Made by a program: the position numbers and the translations under genes
Shown here: in pieces, positions 1 to 51,970 of the stretch
How the letters are laid out: the number at the start of each line of letters is the position of its first letter
Position numbering within the stretch: the stretch's first letter is position 1
DNA from: Megaleporinus macrocephalus
Lineage: Eukaryota; Chordata; Actinopteri; Characiformes; Anostomidae
Reading direction: 5' to 3'
NCBI GenBank assembly: GCA_021613375.1
Contig: CM038722.1
Location: 22,060,607-22,124,606, forward strand
Length of the DNA stretch: 64,000 bases
Notes under the pieces: generated by a model
The model's database searches: none
What the model saw: the letters and a program-made list of their open reading frames with translations, nothing else
What the model was told of the DNA's origin: nothing

Positions 1-157
1 ACACGTCGTAAAAACACATTAACACTAGGGATATGAGAAAATGTTGTTTTTGGCCTTGAACTCAAACCTGTATAGAGATTAATAGGACTGTTGGATTTAA
101 AGATATTTCAGATCAAGGTCTGTGGAATACAACAGTGTCTCTTCTTTCTGATTTTAG

Positions 158-22490
<22,333 letters not shown>

Positions 22491-25310
22491 CAGTAAGTGA
22501 TACGGCATCCAGACGTCAGAAGGCATGTGAAAGGGAAGCACAGCGCCCTCATGTACGGTTCTGTAGCAGAACGAGGGAGAAGAGAAGTCGAGTTAGAGGG
22601 AGAAGATGAAGATGGAGACACGAAAATGGAAGAGAGTGGTCAACCAAAGATAACTGTGCTACACAACATACAGCAACACTACTAAAACCAACCCAACGGA
22701 AACTGTGACACATGCTCTTCTTTTGGGGGGACGACTCCCGCCATAGTGCTTCACAGCGGTGAGGGTCATGGGGCCCACGCTCTGAAGTCTTTCTACCTGA
22801 ATTCTTCTTCTTTCCGTTATTTCCTCTGGAAGACAGTGGGGACATTTCACAGGGCTCAGCGGGGCCCAGCTTTTCCACGACGGCCAGTACGATACAGTAC
22901 AGTACGAACTACGGCAGCCGAGCATTACCACTGGAACTGTACGTGTCTGGATATGTTCGTATGCGCACATGTTTGCTTTCTTCTAGAGACAGAAGAACGC
23001 TGTCGGGTAAAAGAGTCTTCACAGAGTCTTCTTCCAGAATCAGCTACGCTGTCAGTAGTGAGGAGCAGCGCTGAGGCGTGCTGGAGTATATCTGATAGAA
23101 CAGGTTCTCCTCCATAGAACAGTGTTTTCTTAGTGGCTTCAGGTAACGTTTAGTCTTGAATGGGATGGGATGGGTAGTGCTGGCCGTGACTGATACAACA
23201 CAATACCACAATATTTTCCAAATATATCATGATATCGGATTATAGACCGTAGTAACCGGAACGCCCACCAAAGGGTGTCAAACAGTTAACAACCACACAG
23301 AAGCTACATTTCCAGAAAGAAACGTTACTATGTATTCAACTTCACACTCTACAGTAACCAGTCAATGAGAGACACTGCAGGTCATTTAGGCCTTGTTCAG
23401 ACTGCCGAGCCAAATCCGATTTTTGGAAAATTGAATCTAAACCACATTTGGGAATGCGAATGCAGTTTCCTACGTAGTTACTAATGTAGCTATATCGCTA
23501 ACACAGCAACCCATGCAGATAAGCTGTTGAAGTCTGCGCCCACAAATCTGATCTGTTTACTTGAAAGTACACTCGTCTGCAGTCTGAACACAGCCTAAAT
23601 GGAGTAATAGCTGAAGCTCGGTCAGGAGGAACACGCCTGAAACCCTTTCTTCCTCCAGTCTAACAGCCCATCAATTCACACTCCGCACTTTACTTTTCTG
23701 TGACGAAGTTTCTTTCACGAATCTCCTCCACAATCTCCTCCCTGTTCCTCAGTCTTTTATCAGCCCTACTGTATCTATACAGCCTTCTGGCTCCAGCCTC
23801 AGAGTTCTCAGAGTTCTCCCCAGTCCCTCAGTCAGTCTCCTCCAATGCTAACGCCAAAGGTTAAAGGCGTGGTCTAAAGGCAATGCCGCAAAGTCCAGGT
23901 TATGTAGGTGATCACTGTTAGAAGTAAAAAACCAGTCACGCTAATACAGAATCACCCAACACGGGTAGGAAGTAGATGTGACAGTCTTATACATTACCCA
24001 TCCCATTTCTAAATAACCACAAGAGCGTGCAGCCGGCTCTGTAGACTTTCCAAATCCTGGAGTACGAACTTTTCAGTAACATTTTCCTTCAACTGCACAG
24101 GATAGAGGATAAACAGTATGTCGATAGATTTCAATGATGAAATGGAAAGTAATATATGACAGTAAAGATAGGTAGTTATGTAGCATGTGGGATCTTCATA
24201 GAGACCTAGATATGTAGGGACGGAGTGATGGAGTGAAGTTTAACGGTTAGGAAGTCGTAGGAGTCAGTAATGTAGGGACTGAAACTTTAAAAGTGCACTA
24301 AGAAAAGAAAAACCAACTGCTCACTTTACATTCTCACACTCAACACTGACGTCCAGTCATGTGACCAGCAGTGAGACGGTGAGGTTACGCAAATTACAAG
24401 TGCAACTCACTCGGTGTACTTCTAAAAGAAGAGGACGGAATCACGGGAGTAGTTTAAAGTGTTGTAAAGTGCTAGAGATGAATAGAAATGTAGGGAGTGA
24501 GGTACACGTTGTACCCAAGATTTGTGTTTGAGAAGGTTACTGAAGAGAAACCACACTCCAAAACGCTGACGTCACCAATAAGCAATGAAAGCTATTATGC
24601 AAATGAGAGTTCTAACTGAAGCCGTTCATTGGTTGTTGCCCTCGTTAGCGTTTGGAGTGAAGGTCTGTGCTGAACGTCTGTATGTTTGCGTGTCGGGTCT
24701 GCCTTCAGCTGCTTGCCTGTCAAAGAAGGATGCCTTTCTTTTATGTTAGCACACATTCACTCAGCAGAAACATAGATCGTATAGAAGGACCCATAAGCCC
24801 CCTCACGTCCTTCACCTCTCTCTCTGTGTGCTATAGCTCTCAAAAAGGAGCCCCTTAATCTTCTGGTCCTGGTTCAACGAGTCCTACCTTAGCTCTCTGG
24901 CCTTCTCCTCCAGTGGAAACCTGTAACAGAGCGTTCACGCACCTTCCTGTTAAGAGCCTGGCCTGTAAAAGCGCGAGGTGAACTACACTGCTGTTGCTTT
25001 CTGATTTCACGTGTACTTAAAAGGTTGCCAATTATTTTTTACGTATTTGTTTACCACTGATATTTTTTTTTAACACTGTTTGTAACCACTGAAACGAGAC
25101 CAGAGTGGTCTACGCAGTGGAAACGGACCGACGGACTACTCAGTTTTCTCATTTAGGTTGCTTTAGCATATTTTGCACTGATTAAGAGAGGAAATAATTT
25201 GTTGAGTAATTTATGTTTCTGCAGCTCTATAATCCAAAGCAGAATATGCTGTCATGAAGGATTTCTGTACTGTAAAGGTAACAATTGCTAAATAATAAAT
25301 CTAATTAATA
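22491..25310 (+). other. Probable pnpla6 3' UTR with candidate poly(A) signal
   Basis: No transposon or further coding exon was recognised here. The first AATAAA after the stop is at 25294-25299 (in CTAAATAATAAATCTA), giving a possible 2.8 kb 3' UTR. A 123-codon open frame at 22746-23117 has no recognisable similarity and is probably chance. The UTR end is inference. Confidence 0.4.
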
Positions 25311-25495
25311 CCGAATGGTCTACATACTTGTTTCCATACGTTTTCATTTAAGCTGTAGCTGTGTAAAGACTTTCAACTGCTGTTTTCTTTAAAGGTATAA
25401 TTATTTCAACATGAGTAAACAGATCTCTGATGTCTACATAGAAGGTATGCGACACTGGCTAGAGTGAAAAATGCCCAGATGCGGTTTCACATGCC

Positions 25496-25760
25496 CATTT
25501 ACATTTACATTTACAATTACATTTACATTTACATTTACAATTACAATTACATTTACAATTACATTTACATTTACATTTACATTTACATTTACATTTACAT
25601 TTACAATTACATTTACATTTACATTTACAATTACATTTACATTTACATTTACAATTACATTTACATTTACATTTACAATTACAATTACATTTACATTTAC
25701 ATTTACAATTACATTTACATTTACATTTACATTTACATTTACAATTACATTTACATTTAC
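25496..25760. repeat. (ACATTT/ACAATT)n hexanucleotide array
   Basis: About 44 tandem hexamers, mostly ACATTT with ACAATT variants. They are followed directly by GGTATTTAGCAGACACTCTT then ATCCAGAGCGACTTACAG. That junction is an abundant repeat in otophysan fish genomes (from memory). Long open frames on both strands here (YIYI, FTFT, CKCK) are repeat artefacts. Confidence 0.95.
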
Positions 25761-26548
25761 GGTATTTAGCAGACACTCTTATCCAGAGCGACTTACAGAA
25801 GTGCTTAGTGTTGGTTAGAGTATGAATCTCTATCTAGTACAAACAGGTTTAAGTCCAAACTACTCTTATACTCAAACACTGCCATAAACACAGGGCCAGT
25901 GCTGATACCTAGAAAAAAGACAATGCAATACCTAGCAAGACTGGAACACCTACAGAGAAGAATAAATACAAGACTACATACAGTACAAGTGCAATACTTA
26001 GCCAGTGCTCCTAGAAGATAAAGTGCAATTACAGTTTATACCAGTACTTTAGTAGATTACACCCAATGATGTGATCCCAGATTGAAAAAGCTCTTTTTTC
26101 TTTTTTTGTGGGCTATAAATCTTTAGTTCTGCTCTGATTTGCTAGTTTACAGAGAAAAATGACCCCCAGGACTGACCGCCAGGGCCCCCTTGTCACCTGG
26201 CAGCAACCAGTTCTCCTCTCCATTCGTGCCATTCGCTACATCCTTGACTGCATCACTGTAACATTCACCTGATGTAGCACCTGTACAGCTTCTAAAGCGT
26301 TTACCTTCAGACTCAGCTTTAGTTTAATAAGCTGTAAATAACGTTTGATCCGAGGAGGATGGGTCTCTGCTTGTGAGTCTAGTTCCTCCCAAGGTTTCTT
26401 CCTCCAGTTGAAGGAGGTTGTTCTTGCCACCGACACCGCTGGCTTGCTTACTGGGGATAAAGTGTTGTGACCTCATGCTTTTAAACTCCTGTAAAGCTGT
26501 TTTGTGACATTGTTGTAAAAAGTACGATATAAATAAACTTGACTTGAC
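25761..26548. mobile_element. Dispersed fish repeats next to the hexamer array
   Basis: 25761-25810 is the AGCAGACACTCTTATCCAGA module. 26130-26548 ends GGTTTCTTCCTCC, GTTCTTGCCACCG, TTGTAAAAAGTACGATATAA and ATAAACTTGACTTGACA, the 3' part of a common fish interspersed repeat known from memory. Neither has coding content. Confidence 0.55.
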
Positions 26549-26553
26549 AAACC

Positions 26554-26796
26554 GTCGCTGTCCTATAAAAAAATAGGTATCTCCAAAATTGCAACTTTAC
26601 AGGAGAGACCAAAAACATACTTTACTTTCAATGTATGTCAATAGAACCAGAATTTTTTCAAGCTACTTTGGAGCACTTCTATTGGTCCATTCATCGTTAA
26701 ATTAGCACACGATGTAAAAAACTATTGTGTGTTTAAACAATGTAGAAAACTCAAAATCAACAAAAATGGAGATATAAGTTTTTATTGGACAGCAAC
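26554..26796. mobile_element. Copy C of the TIR element family (full length, 243 nt)
   Basis: The left end is GTCGCTGTCCTATAAAAAAA and the right end TTTTTATTGGACAGCAAC, imperfect inverted ends. The interior has GGAGAGACCAAAAACATACT, TGGAGCACTTCTATTGGTCC and AAAATCAACAAAAATGGAGA. It lies in inverted orientation relative to copy E at 41198-41458. Confidence 0.8.
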
Positions 26797-27596
26797 GATA
26801 TGTTGAAATAGACACAGAGGAGAAAATAAAATAATGTAGCTCCTCAAGATTACCTATGCTAAATACTTAAACTTGCTCGTAGTGAATGTTACCTATTCTA
26901 GCTGCCTGCTTTTGATCTCAACATCAACACAAAGTAAATGAATCGTAAATTAAACTCTCAGTTTAGGAAGATCTGCTTTAACCAGCCAACAGTGATCAAA
27001 TCACACAGCATGGCTGCTACTTACAGGTTGCTAATAAAGATGCTCGAGAGACGCTCTCTGCAGTCAGAGCTGAGTAAAGACGACTTCCATTCTCCCAGAG
27101 TGACACGTGCAGAGCAAACGTAACTGCTGTCCAGGACCCTGTAAAGATGTGAACACCACCTTAAACACTGTTGCAGTTGCATTCACCTGTACAAGCTGCA
27201 GCATTTAAGGTGAAACGGAACATTCGGTAAAGAAGCTGGTAAACAGGAACCTCAGTAACTTCAGTCTCGATTAAAGATCAACATGACTCACTGACAAGTT
27301 TGGCTCCTTGGAAAGGGAATGAAAGGTGCAGAGATTGCCTTCATAGCCTGGGACGTGGTGATTTCTCTACAGAGTCCAAGATTTTTTTATTTCCGTTTCT
27401 TGTTGTGTTTGTGTTGCTGGGCTAGACAGAGAGAGCTGGCGTGTGTAAAGTTTAGGGGTGTAAACATAAACAAGTCACAACGTTTTACATAAGAGTTTTA
27501 GCGGAATGTGAAGGAGGAGACAACAGCGTTTGAGCTTCACAGCATGTCAGTCCTATAAACTGAACTCTCCTTATTCCACTACAACGATGTAAATAT

Positions 27597-27976
27597 TAGG
27601 GGTGTAAGAAAATATCAAATATCGGGATATTATGTTTAGTGATACTGTATCGATTCTCAAAAACACAGTATCGATACACAAATTCCTGGCAGACAGTGAA
27701 TCATTGTGTGTTGTGTTTAAACCTCTGACCACTAGATGGCAGTGTTGTAATCCATTTTCAGCTCCACTCCAACATTAACAAGCAGCACAAGGGCGAAATG
27801 CTATTGTAATCATTGATAAACCTGTTTATATAGTGGTGTGTTTTAATAGTAGGATTTAAAAAATTGCAATAAATCCCTTTACTTGTAGTCTTGCAGTATA
27901 TCGTGACATATTAAATTGTGACCGCTGTATCACGATACGTATCGTATTGTCAGGTTCTTGCCAATACACAACCCTA
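27597..27976. mobile_element. MITE-like element with CTAGGG..TATCG ends
   Basis: The left end TAGGGGTGTAAGAAAATATC and right end CCAATACACAACCCTA are roughly inverted. Near both ends there are repeated ATATCG and CGATAC motifs (TACTGTATCGATTC; CACGATACGTATCG). It resembles a common fish repeat family. No ORF. Confidence 0.55.
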
Positions 27977-29159
27977 GTAAATACTGTTCTCCGACAATAC
28001 CATCCAATAACTTCCTCTGATAAGAACGACAAACACTTGTTGGAAGATTTTTTTGTATTTATTTGTTTTAAGTTTTTAAATGTTTTTTCTTTTTCTCAAA
28101 AAAATCCTGAGGTATTCACAATATAATGGCATTTATTTCATTTGAAATATCGAGGAAACGAGACTAAAAGGGGTTTAAATGAAATCATGAAAAAACAAAA
28201 GCGTTGATAAAGCTGTAATGGTTGTGTCTTGTGTAAAAACAAGAGTTGGGGATATTTCTTTTAGTTCTAAGAGTATTTAAAAAAAAAAAAAAAAAAACAT
28301 CCCAAGACAAGCTAGCTTAAATTGAATCTTGGCAGATGCCACTGTTATAAGGTTTTCTATTTGCTATACTGAATGTGTCAGATTAAACCAACCTACTCCA
28401 GATAGACAGATATTTGTATTACTTCTAAACCAGGAAACTGAAGCACTCGAATTACAGTTGTTGGCACAAAAGTGTGTCTATCGGTGAAACTTTGCCGTAT
28501 TGGGATGTCTGAGTCGCACAGATGCCAACAACAGCAAACGGTATCCAAGCAAACCACTGACACCAATTTCTTAAGAATTAACTACAGCCTACGCAAGATA
28601 GCAGACGATCTGAACCCGAAAGGATCTGCAGATGTGAACAGAGCCAGCTATTCCAATACAAGCGGAACGTTTTTTAAACAACTCTAAATTTCATCAGTCT
28701 GAATTCAGCTGAACATGGTGAATTTAAACGGACCTGTGTTTCATCACATTGTACAAAAAAAAAGTTTAACAGCAGCTATGAATGATGACATATGCACATG
28801 ATAAAAAGACACATTCTAACCATTTATAGCTCTATACAGCATAAAGGAACCTGATAACAGATCAGCTCAAGAACATGAAACCTAGTTACACGTGGATGGA
28901 ACTTGGGATAAAATGAACAGGAAGAAAAAAAAAGAAAGAATGAACAAAATAAAAAGGAACAAAGAGAAATGTCAACGTTGCTGGGTGAAAAACTAAACCA
29001 TGAAACACTTTAGCTTAGAAAAGAAAAAGACACACCTTTGACATGATGTTCCTGAAGAAAGCGCTAAATCTTTACAAACCCATCTTCTCTGAGAACATCA
29101 CAATGTCTTTGTTCATTTTGGTGTGATATTAACCCTGAAGATAATAGTAATATAACAAT

Positions 29160-29218
29160 ACTAATAATAATAATTAATAATAATAATAATAATAATAACA
29201 ATAATAATAATAATAATA
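29160..29218. repeat. (AAT)n microsatellite
   Basis: Interrupted AAT repeat array. Confidence 0.9.
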
Positions 29219-29527
29219 GCAACACAATACAATAAAGACACAATAAAACAAAAGTTGCAATGTATTGAAACTGAGGAAAACAAGCATTTTGGTTTTCTAA
29301 ATGTATAAAAGACTAATTTTATACTTCTTTCCTCACCTGCACGCAAGGTGCCAGCATGCCATGTAGGAAAATAAAACATGACAAACCGTTACAAACGACA
29401 TTACCAGCTTGAAATCAAGCGACAATGATAAAAGTATATTACACAATAAAAAAAAAAGATTAAAACAAGGTAGGGTGACATGAAAAGGCAAAAGTGTGTC
29501 TTTTTCTAAAAACACGAAAAAGGTACA

Positions 29528-29610
<83 letters not shown>
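29528..29610. repeat. (AT)n microsatellite
   Basis: About 41 AT units. Its flanks do not match the TIR element family. Confidence 0.95.
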
Positions 29611-29614
<4 letters not shown>

Positions 29615-30139
29615 AACATGTAAAAATCATAAATAAAGATAGTTGTATGCACCCCTGCCCCGGTTCCCATCCCAACACAAATCTAAAATCAATGGCAGTT
29701 ACATCTGAGATCATAACATGCAATTGATATACTTACAGCACTGGACAAACTAATCCCCGGCCTAAACCCCCCAACCCCGCCCACCTAACCTCGTCAACCC
29801 ACCCGCACCCTCCCCTCCTGCCCCAATACAATCCTTAAATATTTGTCAGCTCATTCGAAAAAAAATAAAATAAACCAAACAGAAAAGAATAAAACACTTC
29901 TCTTTCTAGCGATCTTGAATTTTCTCTGCACTAGCTGAAGGCAAAACCATCAAAATAGAAATAATAACCATTTTCACTCGTTTTTCAGAAGAACAAACAG
30001 AAAAGGAACAAAATAAAGTATTCAGATTCTCTTTTCTAACTGTGGTGCGCGTGTTGGTGTATATATACAGGAGACTAAAGCAAGCTGACTTGATTTGAGT
30101 GACTGCATAGTGAATATTTGGTTTACTTACAGATGGGGC

Positions 30140-30140
<1 letters not shown>

Positions 30141-30192
<52 letters not shown>

Positions 30193-30204
30193 TAATAATA
30201 AAAT
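30141..30204. repeat. (AAT)n microsatellite
   Basis: About 20 AAT units with one interruption. Confidence 0.92.
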
Positions 30205-33200
30205 AGAAAAAATAAACAAACTCCCATCATACTGCAACGGAGGAGTACATGCCTGAGCGCCAAAAAAAGAAAGAAAGAAAGAAAAAAATAAAGTGATGCC
30301 ACTGCCGCAAACAAACTCACATGCACCCACGCAGGCAGACGTACTCTAATGCTGACGAAGCAGCGGCAAACACCGTATATCACTACCTACTTCTGATTCG
30401 GTGATGGGTGAGGTCATGTACTGCTACCGTCGTAAAGAAATGGGTTAGGAACTCAAACATACCCACACACATGCTCTCAGAAGTCTCTCAATCTTTCAAC
30501 GTTTCAATGAAAGTAAAGCAAAGAACATAAAACAAACATTAAAATAGAATTGATCTAAAAACAAAGGGAGAGTGGCTGTACAGTCAACACTCAGTCAAGA
30601 CTTTACACGATGGATGAACGCGTAGTTACGCATCTCAGCATGACAAAAGGTATGAGACCCTATATGACACAGCGCTCTGATTACTACCCTTCTCATTCAC
30701 AAACTTTTGGTTTCAGAGGGCTAGCACGATTCAAAGTCCACATGTCTATGTGTGTGTATGTGATTGACAGCTGGGCTTAGGCTGTGTTGTACACCAAGTC
30801 CCCTCTACCCGCATCCGCCCTCGCAAGCACAGAAACTACAGTAAGCAGCCCCCGCTCCCCACCTCGCTCACCAAAGGGGGAGACGTCAATGTCACCATAG
30901 TAACATTCGGCATCGTCGGCCGTGGATATGGATAGCAGGTAATAAACCCAGTCGAATTTGTTTCACCAGCAACAACTTTGGGTAACGTCGTGGTCGTGTT
31001 TCACAACCACAGAGAGAGAGCAAGTGACTGACTGACAAACCGGCACAGGGGGGCGCCGCTACATTGGGCAAGCGTCTACAAGATTCTACATCCAATTACT
31101 ATGAAATTGACACAAGTATGATACAATCTGATGGGCTCTGCAGAGCAACTACATTTGTAGGGATGCGATTGTTTTAGGACTGTTTGCCACCTTATAACTT
31201 CAGATTGAAACAATCCAGAGGTTCACTTTAGAGCTTTAACTGCGAATACGTGACTTTACATGCACCCAATAAGTTGATCAGAATTAGATTCCCGCCGTTA
31301 TCCGATTATTCAAGCGATCAAGCAAATAGCAAACTCTTCGATTGGATTAAGGGCCGGAAACCCGACAATGCAACCTGATAAATAGATCTAGATTTCAGCT
31401 CCATAATCTGATCTCAGCACATGTATAACCTTCTACTTTCTTTCGGATTTCTAAGGGAGCTTTCCGTTCATCAGTTATTTGCAAAGTTTGAAAACGTGCA
31501 AAGAAAATCTGAATGGAATGCATGCAAGCATCAGGGTGGGCCACTGCTCGTCCTGTCTGGTGTCTGTGAGCTGCGAACCACATGGACATAAAAAGTGGCA
31601 AACATCTGTGAATAGATGTGAATAACATCTGCAGAACGTTTGAATGGAAACCTGACTTCAGTCAGTGTGAAAACATCTGAAAGTAGGAAGCAACATTCAG
31701 CACAGCAACTGTGGGTTGGCGCCAAAACACCTGGAGTGATGGTAAAACCAATGACATGCTTGTTGAAAGCTGAATTATTCATCATTTTCTAGATGTGTAG
31801 ATGAATGTGTAGATTTTCCACTCAAGTTGCTCACTGAGGTTTACATGTTTACAATACGTCTTATCCTGTGTTCGTTTGTCTGACATTAACTGATTATTTA
31901 AGCACCTGTAAACGCGCCAATTTGGATTACTGACTAAATCTGATTTTCTGTGGTTGGGTTATTAAGTGCATGTAACTGAAGTCACTGTCTGAACTTTGTG
32001 TCTCCAAAATGATAAACTTTTATGAGAAGAAACATGAAGAAATTCATGATTTTAGACCATCTCTGTTGGTCCATTCTTCCTGAAGGTTTCACACAATATA
32101 AATAAAACTAAATGACGCTCATATAGATATTGGAAAAATGGGCATAATGTTTACAGGCTATAATCTGATTTAAAAATGATTTCTGATTTATAAAGACTGG
32201 ACTCTGAATTGATTCATTTTCTTAACAAAAAAAAAAAAGGAGGGAAATCCCAAATACTACATCCACCACAGGACGGAACCAGCTACAACTACTACAAATC
32301 ACACCTACCTACATACCAGTGAAATATAACTCTTATATATAGATATGACCGCTATGCGTCTACTCTGTGCCTTTAATACTTATTACTCTACCAAATGTTA
32401 TTAGCTAGCTGTGAGGTGTGAAGTGGGTTAGCATTGTGACCATGTTTCTATGCTAAACCTATGATGTGCCTATGCCCACCGTACGTATATATTTTCACTT
32501 TGCTTTATCTCGACACCTCTCCTTTCGCTTCGCCCTCCGTGATCTTATCGTCTCCGTTCACGTTCTTCCTTAACTGTATTTGGTAAATGTATAGACATTG
32601 CAGCTTTTCACGTTATGTTTCATTTTTTTGGTTTCGTGAAAGAAAAAAAGTAAAAAAAAAGTAAAAATAAAAAGAAGAAAATAAGTCATTGTCCTTTGGG
32701 GAACAAAATAATTGACAGCAGCATCTAAAGCAAAAAAGTAGCAGCAGTAGCAGTAACAAATAAATAAATAGAATAATTGATTTTAAAAAAAGATTCAATA
32801 ACGATCAATACGACAGTAAAAACAACACAAACTAATTTGTTCCTAGCAATAAAAAAATAGCACATTGGTTTGATACCACTGAAAGCTTTTCTGCAATGTC
32901 CAGCTAGCTCGCCTCACCACAGCAGTCAGTGACGATCGAGTCTCCTTACTGAGAAGTCCTAACTTGCACATGTCCGTGCTCAACACTCTGAAAAGCCTTT
33001 ACCTTTTCTTATAGACCTTACTAAGCCCTTCTGATCATACGTTCCTTTTCCTCTCTCACATATCTCTCTCTCTCTCTCCGTCATTGAGGGGCTGTCACTC
33101 TATTAAACCCTATTACACACTAAGTAAATCAGTAAAAGAAGTAATTCTTTAAAATTGATCAGTAAATCAGCAATAAGTTGACAGCTTGCATGATTATACA

Positions 33201-33737
33201 ACATTTCAAATTCCTCTACTACTCTTACAGCCTAATTAGCCAACCATTAATATGCATTCTTATATGTTTTATATAAAGAAGTCTGGAATCTTGTATTTAT
33301 GATTTGAGATTATTTGTTTACGTCCATATTGTCGGACCTTGATTACTCAATTAATCGCCAAAATGATCTGTGGATCACTCCATTTCTACAGGTTACAGTA
33401 CAAGCTAATGTAAGCTGTGCTAGAAGTTTTCCTAGTTTACGTTTCCATTGATCTGCTATTGTGAAGTCCTACTGAGCCTAGATTGCCAAAACAATTGGAA
33501 TTATTTGATTAACTATCGAAATATGAATTATAATAACTGACAGTGACAGCCCTACTCCAATGCCTAGAGAAACCTTCTCTTCCTGGTCACCTCTTCATCT
33601 TTCTTCACTTTCTTTTCCTATTCCGGTCCAACCTCAACCTCCCTGCGTGTTTCTACCATCATGACCTTTCCTGTCAACGTACCATGTCCCATTTCCTACT
33701 ACCCTAAACATCTCTTTGTCTCTCTTTCCTCTTTCAG

Positions 33738-33893
33738 CCTAGCAGTGATTTGGCTTTGAGGAGCAGTGAAGTCTCAAGGTCTACAGCTTTGGTTCTGGAA
33801 AATGTGGCTGGATTTCCGAAGAAACTCCAGCGAGCGTCTAGCGCGGAGTGGACTGGTGACAAAAGACATGGTGGACAACTGAAACCGGTGTAG
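33738..33893 (+). CDS. Candidate terminal exon of an unrecognised + strand gene
   Basis: A strong pyrimidine tract ending TCTTTCCTCTTTCAG at 33737 precedes a 51-codon open frame that includes SSDLALRSSEVSRSTALVLE then FPKKLQRASSAEW and ends GGQLKPV with TAG at 33891-33893. AATAAA follows at 33910-33915 and a TTGCTTTGGTTTGCTGG downstream element at about 33934-33950. Acceptor, frame, stop, signal and GU-rich element in this spacing look like a real last exon. I do not recognise the protein and found no upstream exon of it between 25 and 33.7 kb. It could be chance inside the map2k7 3' region. Confidence 0.3.
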   Translation, partial: PSSDLALRSSEVSRSTALVLENVAGFPKKLQRASSAEWTGDKRHGGQLKPV

Positions 33894-33909
33894 ATCCAGT
33901 GTTGCGTCA

Positions 33910-33950
33910 AATAAAGCAATGAAAATCAAAATTGCTTTGGTTTGCTGGAA
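33910..33950 (+). terminator. Candidate poly(A) signal and GU-rich downstream element
   Basis: AATAAA at 33910-33915, then about 19 nt later a T/G-rich stretch (TTGCTTTGGTTTG). This is the arrangement of a typical vertebrate cleavage site on the + strand, just after the orphan open frame. Confidence 0.4.
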
Positions 33951-35240
33951 CTCAGATGCTCTTTACAAGAATGAAATGGTGAAAAAGGAAAGAACAAAAC
34001 GACAAAATATGGAAAGAACAATGAAACAGATGGAAGGAAATGGATGGGTTTGGGTGGAGTTAGAGCAATGTTCCATTGTTGTTTACGTCTTTGTCACTGG
34101 ATGCCATCATTTTACACGTATCCTTGTCTTCCTAACTCTCTTGCCTACTTCTTGCATCTCTTCAGCCTTTATATATAGTTTCAGGTGGCCAACATTAAGT
34201 CTGATGCCTTTCTTCACAAGTAATATCCATTCAGTCTTCCTCCTTTTGCATACCCATTGCGCTCCTGAGGTGTATATAAGGTGTAGTCTACATACATATC
34301 TCAAACGTTGCAAGCTATGCTAATTTTTTTTTGTTTTGTCTTTACACTCAAAGTAGATCACATAATCAAATGCATCTATGATCCAAGAAAGTCAGTCAAA
34401 ATCAAACACTCAATGAAACAAATTCTATAAACGTGTTAGAAACGTGTTAGCTCCAAAACGATAACAATACATTTCAAGACGCTATCTAAATCCTGTTTCG
34501 ATCTGCTGTACTGGTTCGCTTTCGTACAGTAATGTGAAGACTCGCCACGCACTAAAACACAGGTCTAATAAGATTTGCACTACACACATACAAACAAACA
34601 CGCATTCACCTTGGCTCAGTGTTGTTAGACTACTCTGTTCAGTCCCTGAGTAAGGGGCTATGGAGGATCTGAATGCTTATGACCATGGTGCTAAACCACT
34701 TGCTATCTATATCAACACGACTGTACACTATCTATAGAGTGGCTGCCCACTGCGCGGCCACCTATGGCTTACACTGATTGAACGGAAGTGAACACATAAT
34801 GTAAGTATGTGAACTCCTCGTCTGAGAATATTCACAGCTGTACAGTGGACTATAGCTTATATTGGTAGTGGAAGTCTATGACACTATACACATTGGGCTA
34901 TGATGTGCACAAACTAGTTACTGCTAACACTACTGTCCGTCCTGATAGACTGGTGGATGAAAAGAAAGAAAGAAAAAAGATATTTCTATAGATAATAGAT
35001 ATAAATACGTTTCAATTTTACATCACGCTTGCCCATGTGTGTCTGTCAGTCAGGCTCTCACCTTAACTCTCTCTCAAACCATGTCCAGAAATCACTCGCC
35101 CCATCCCTCAGTCTCTTTCTCTTTTTATCTTGCTTATCAATCAGCACCTTTATCGTTTCCCAACCTGCACACAACCCTTTCCTTCTCCCTCCATCCATCG
35201 CTCCGTCTCTCCCTCTCGCTCTCTCTCTATCTCTGTCTGG

Positions 35241-51824
<16,584 letters not shown>

Positions 51825-51868
51825 CTTGGAAAAATTCAGCAGCACCATCGAGCGGCTCCGGCACAAAA

Positions 51869-51939
51869 CTCACACACACACTCACACACACACACTTAGA
51901 CACACTCAGTCACACACACACACACTTAGACACACTCAG

Positions 51940-51970
<31 letters not shown>
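51869..51970. repeat. (CA)n-rich repeat in the map2k7 5' flank/UTR
   Basis: CA units interrupted by CTCA and TTAGACACACTCAGT blocks (the latter twice). On the map2k7 strand it reads as TG-rich, 45-146 nt upstream of the start codon. Confidence 0.88.

Larger units (their letters stand above)
28058..35240 (-). other. Gene-poor stretch, possible long map2k7 3' UTR
   Basis: Downstream of the map2k7 stop, the only canonical AATAAA signals I find on the - strand are at 28132-28137 and 28058-28063. The latter is followed by a GU-rich stretch. If used they give a 3' UTR of about 7 kb. The region contains (AAT)n and (AT)n microsatellites, a decayed TIR-family fragment near 32000-32120 and poly-A/T runs, but no recognised exon on the - strand. 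UTR status is inference. Confidence 0.3.

Noticed and set aside
22549..22970. Overlapping - strand frames of 103-109 codons, and a + frame at 22746-23117
   Set aside because: They lie just after the pnpla6 stop, have no recognisable domain or splice context and contradict each other; most likely 3' UTR chance frames.
25459..25818. Open frames of over 100 codons on both strands (CKCK, YIYI, FTFT repeats)
   Set aside because: Any frame is open in the ACATTT array; an artefact of the repeat.
28472..28687. 71-codon + frame starting MCLSVKLCRIGMSESHRCQQ
   Set aside because: No recognised similarity, no clear splice or regulatory context, and within the size expected by chance in 64 kb.
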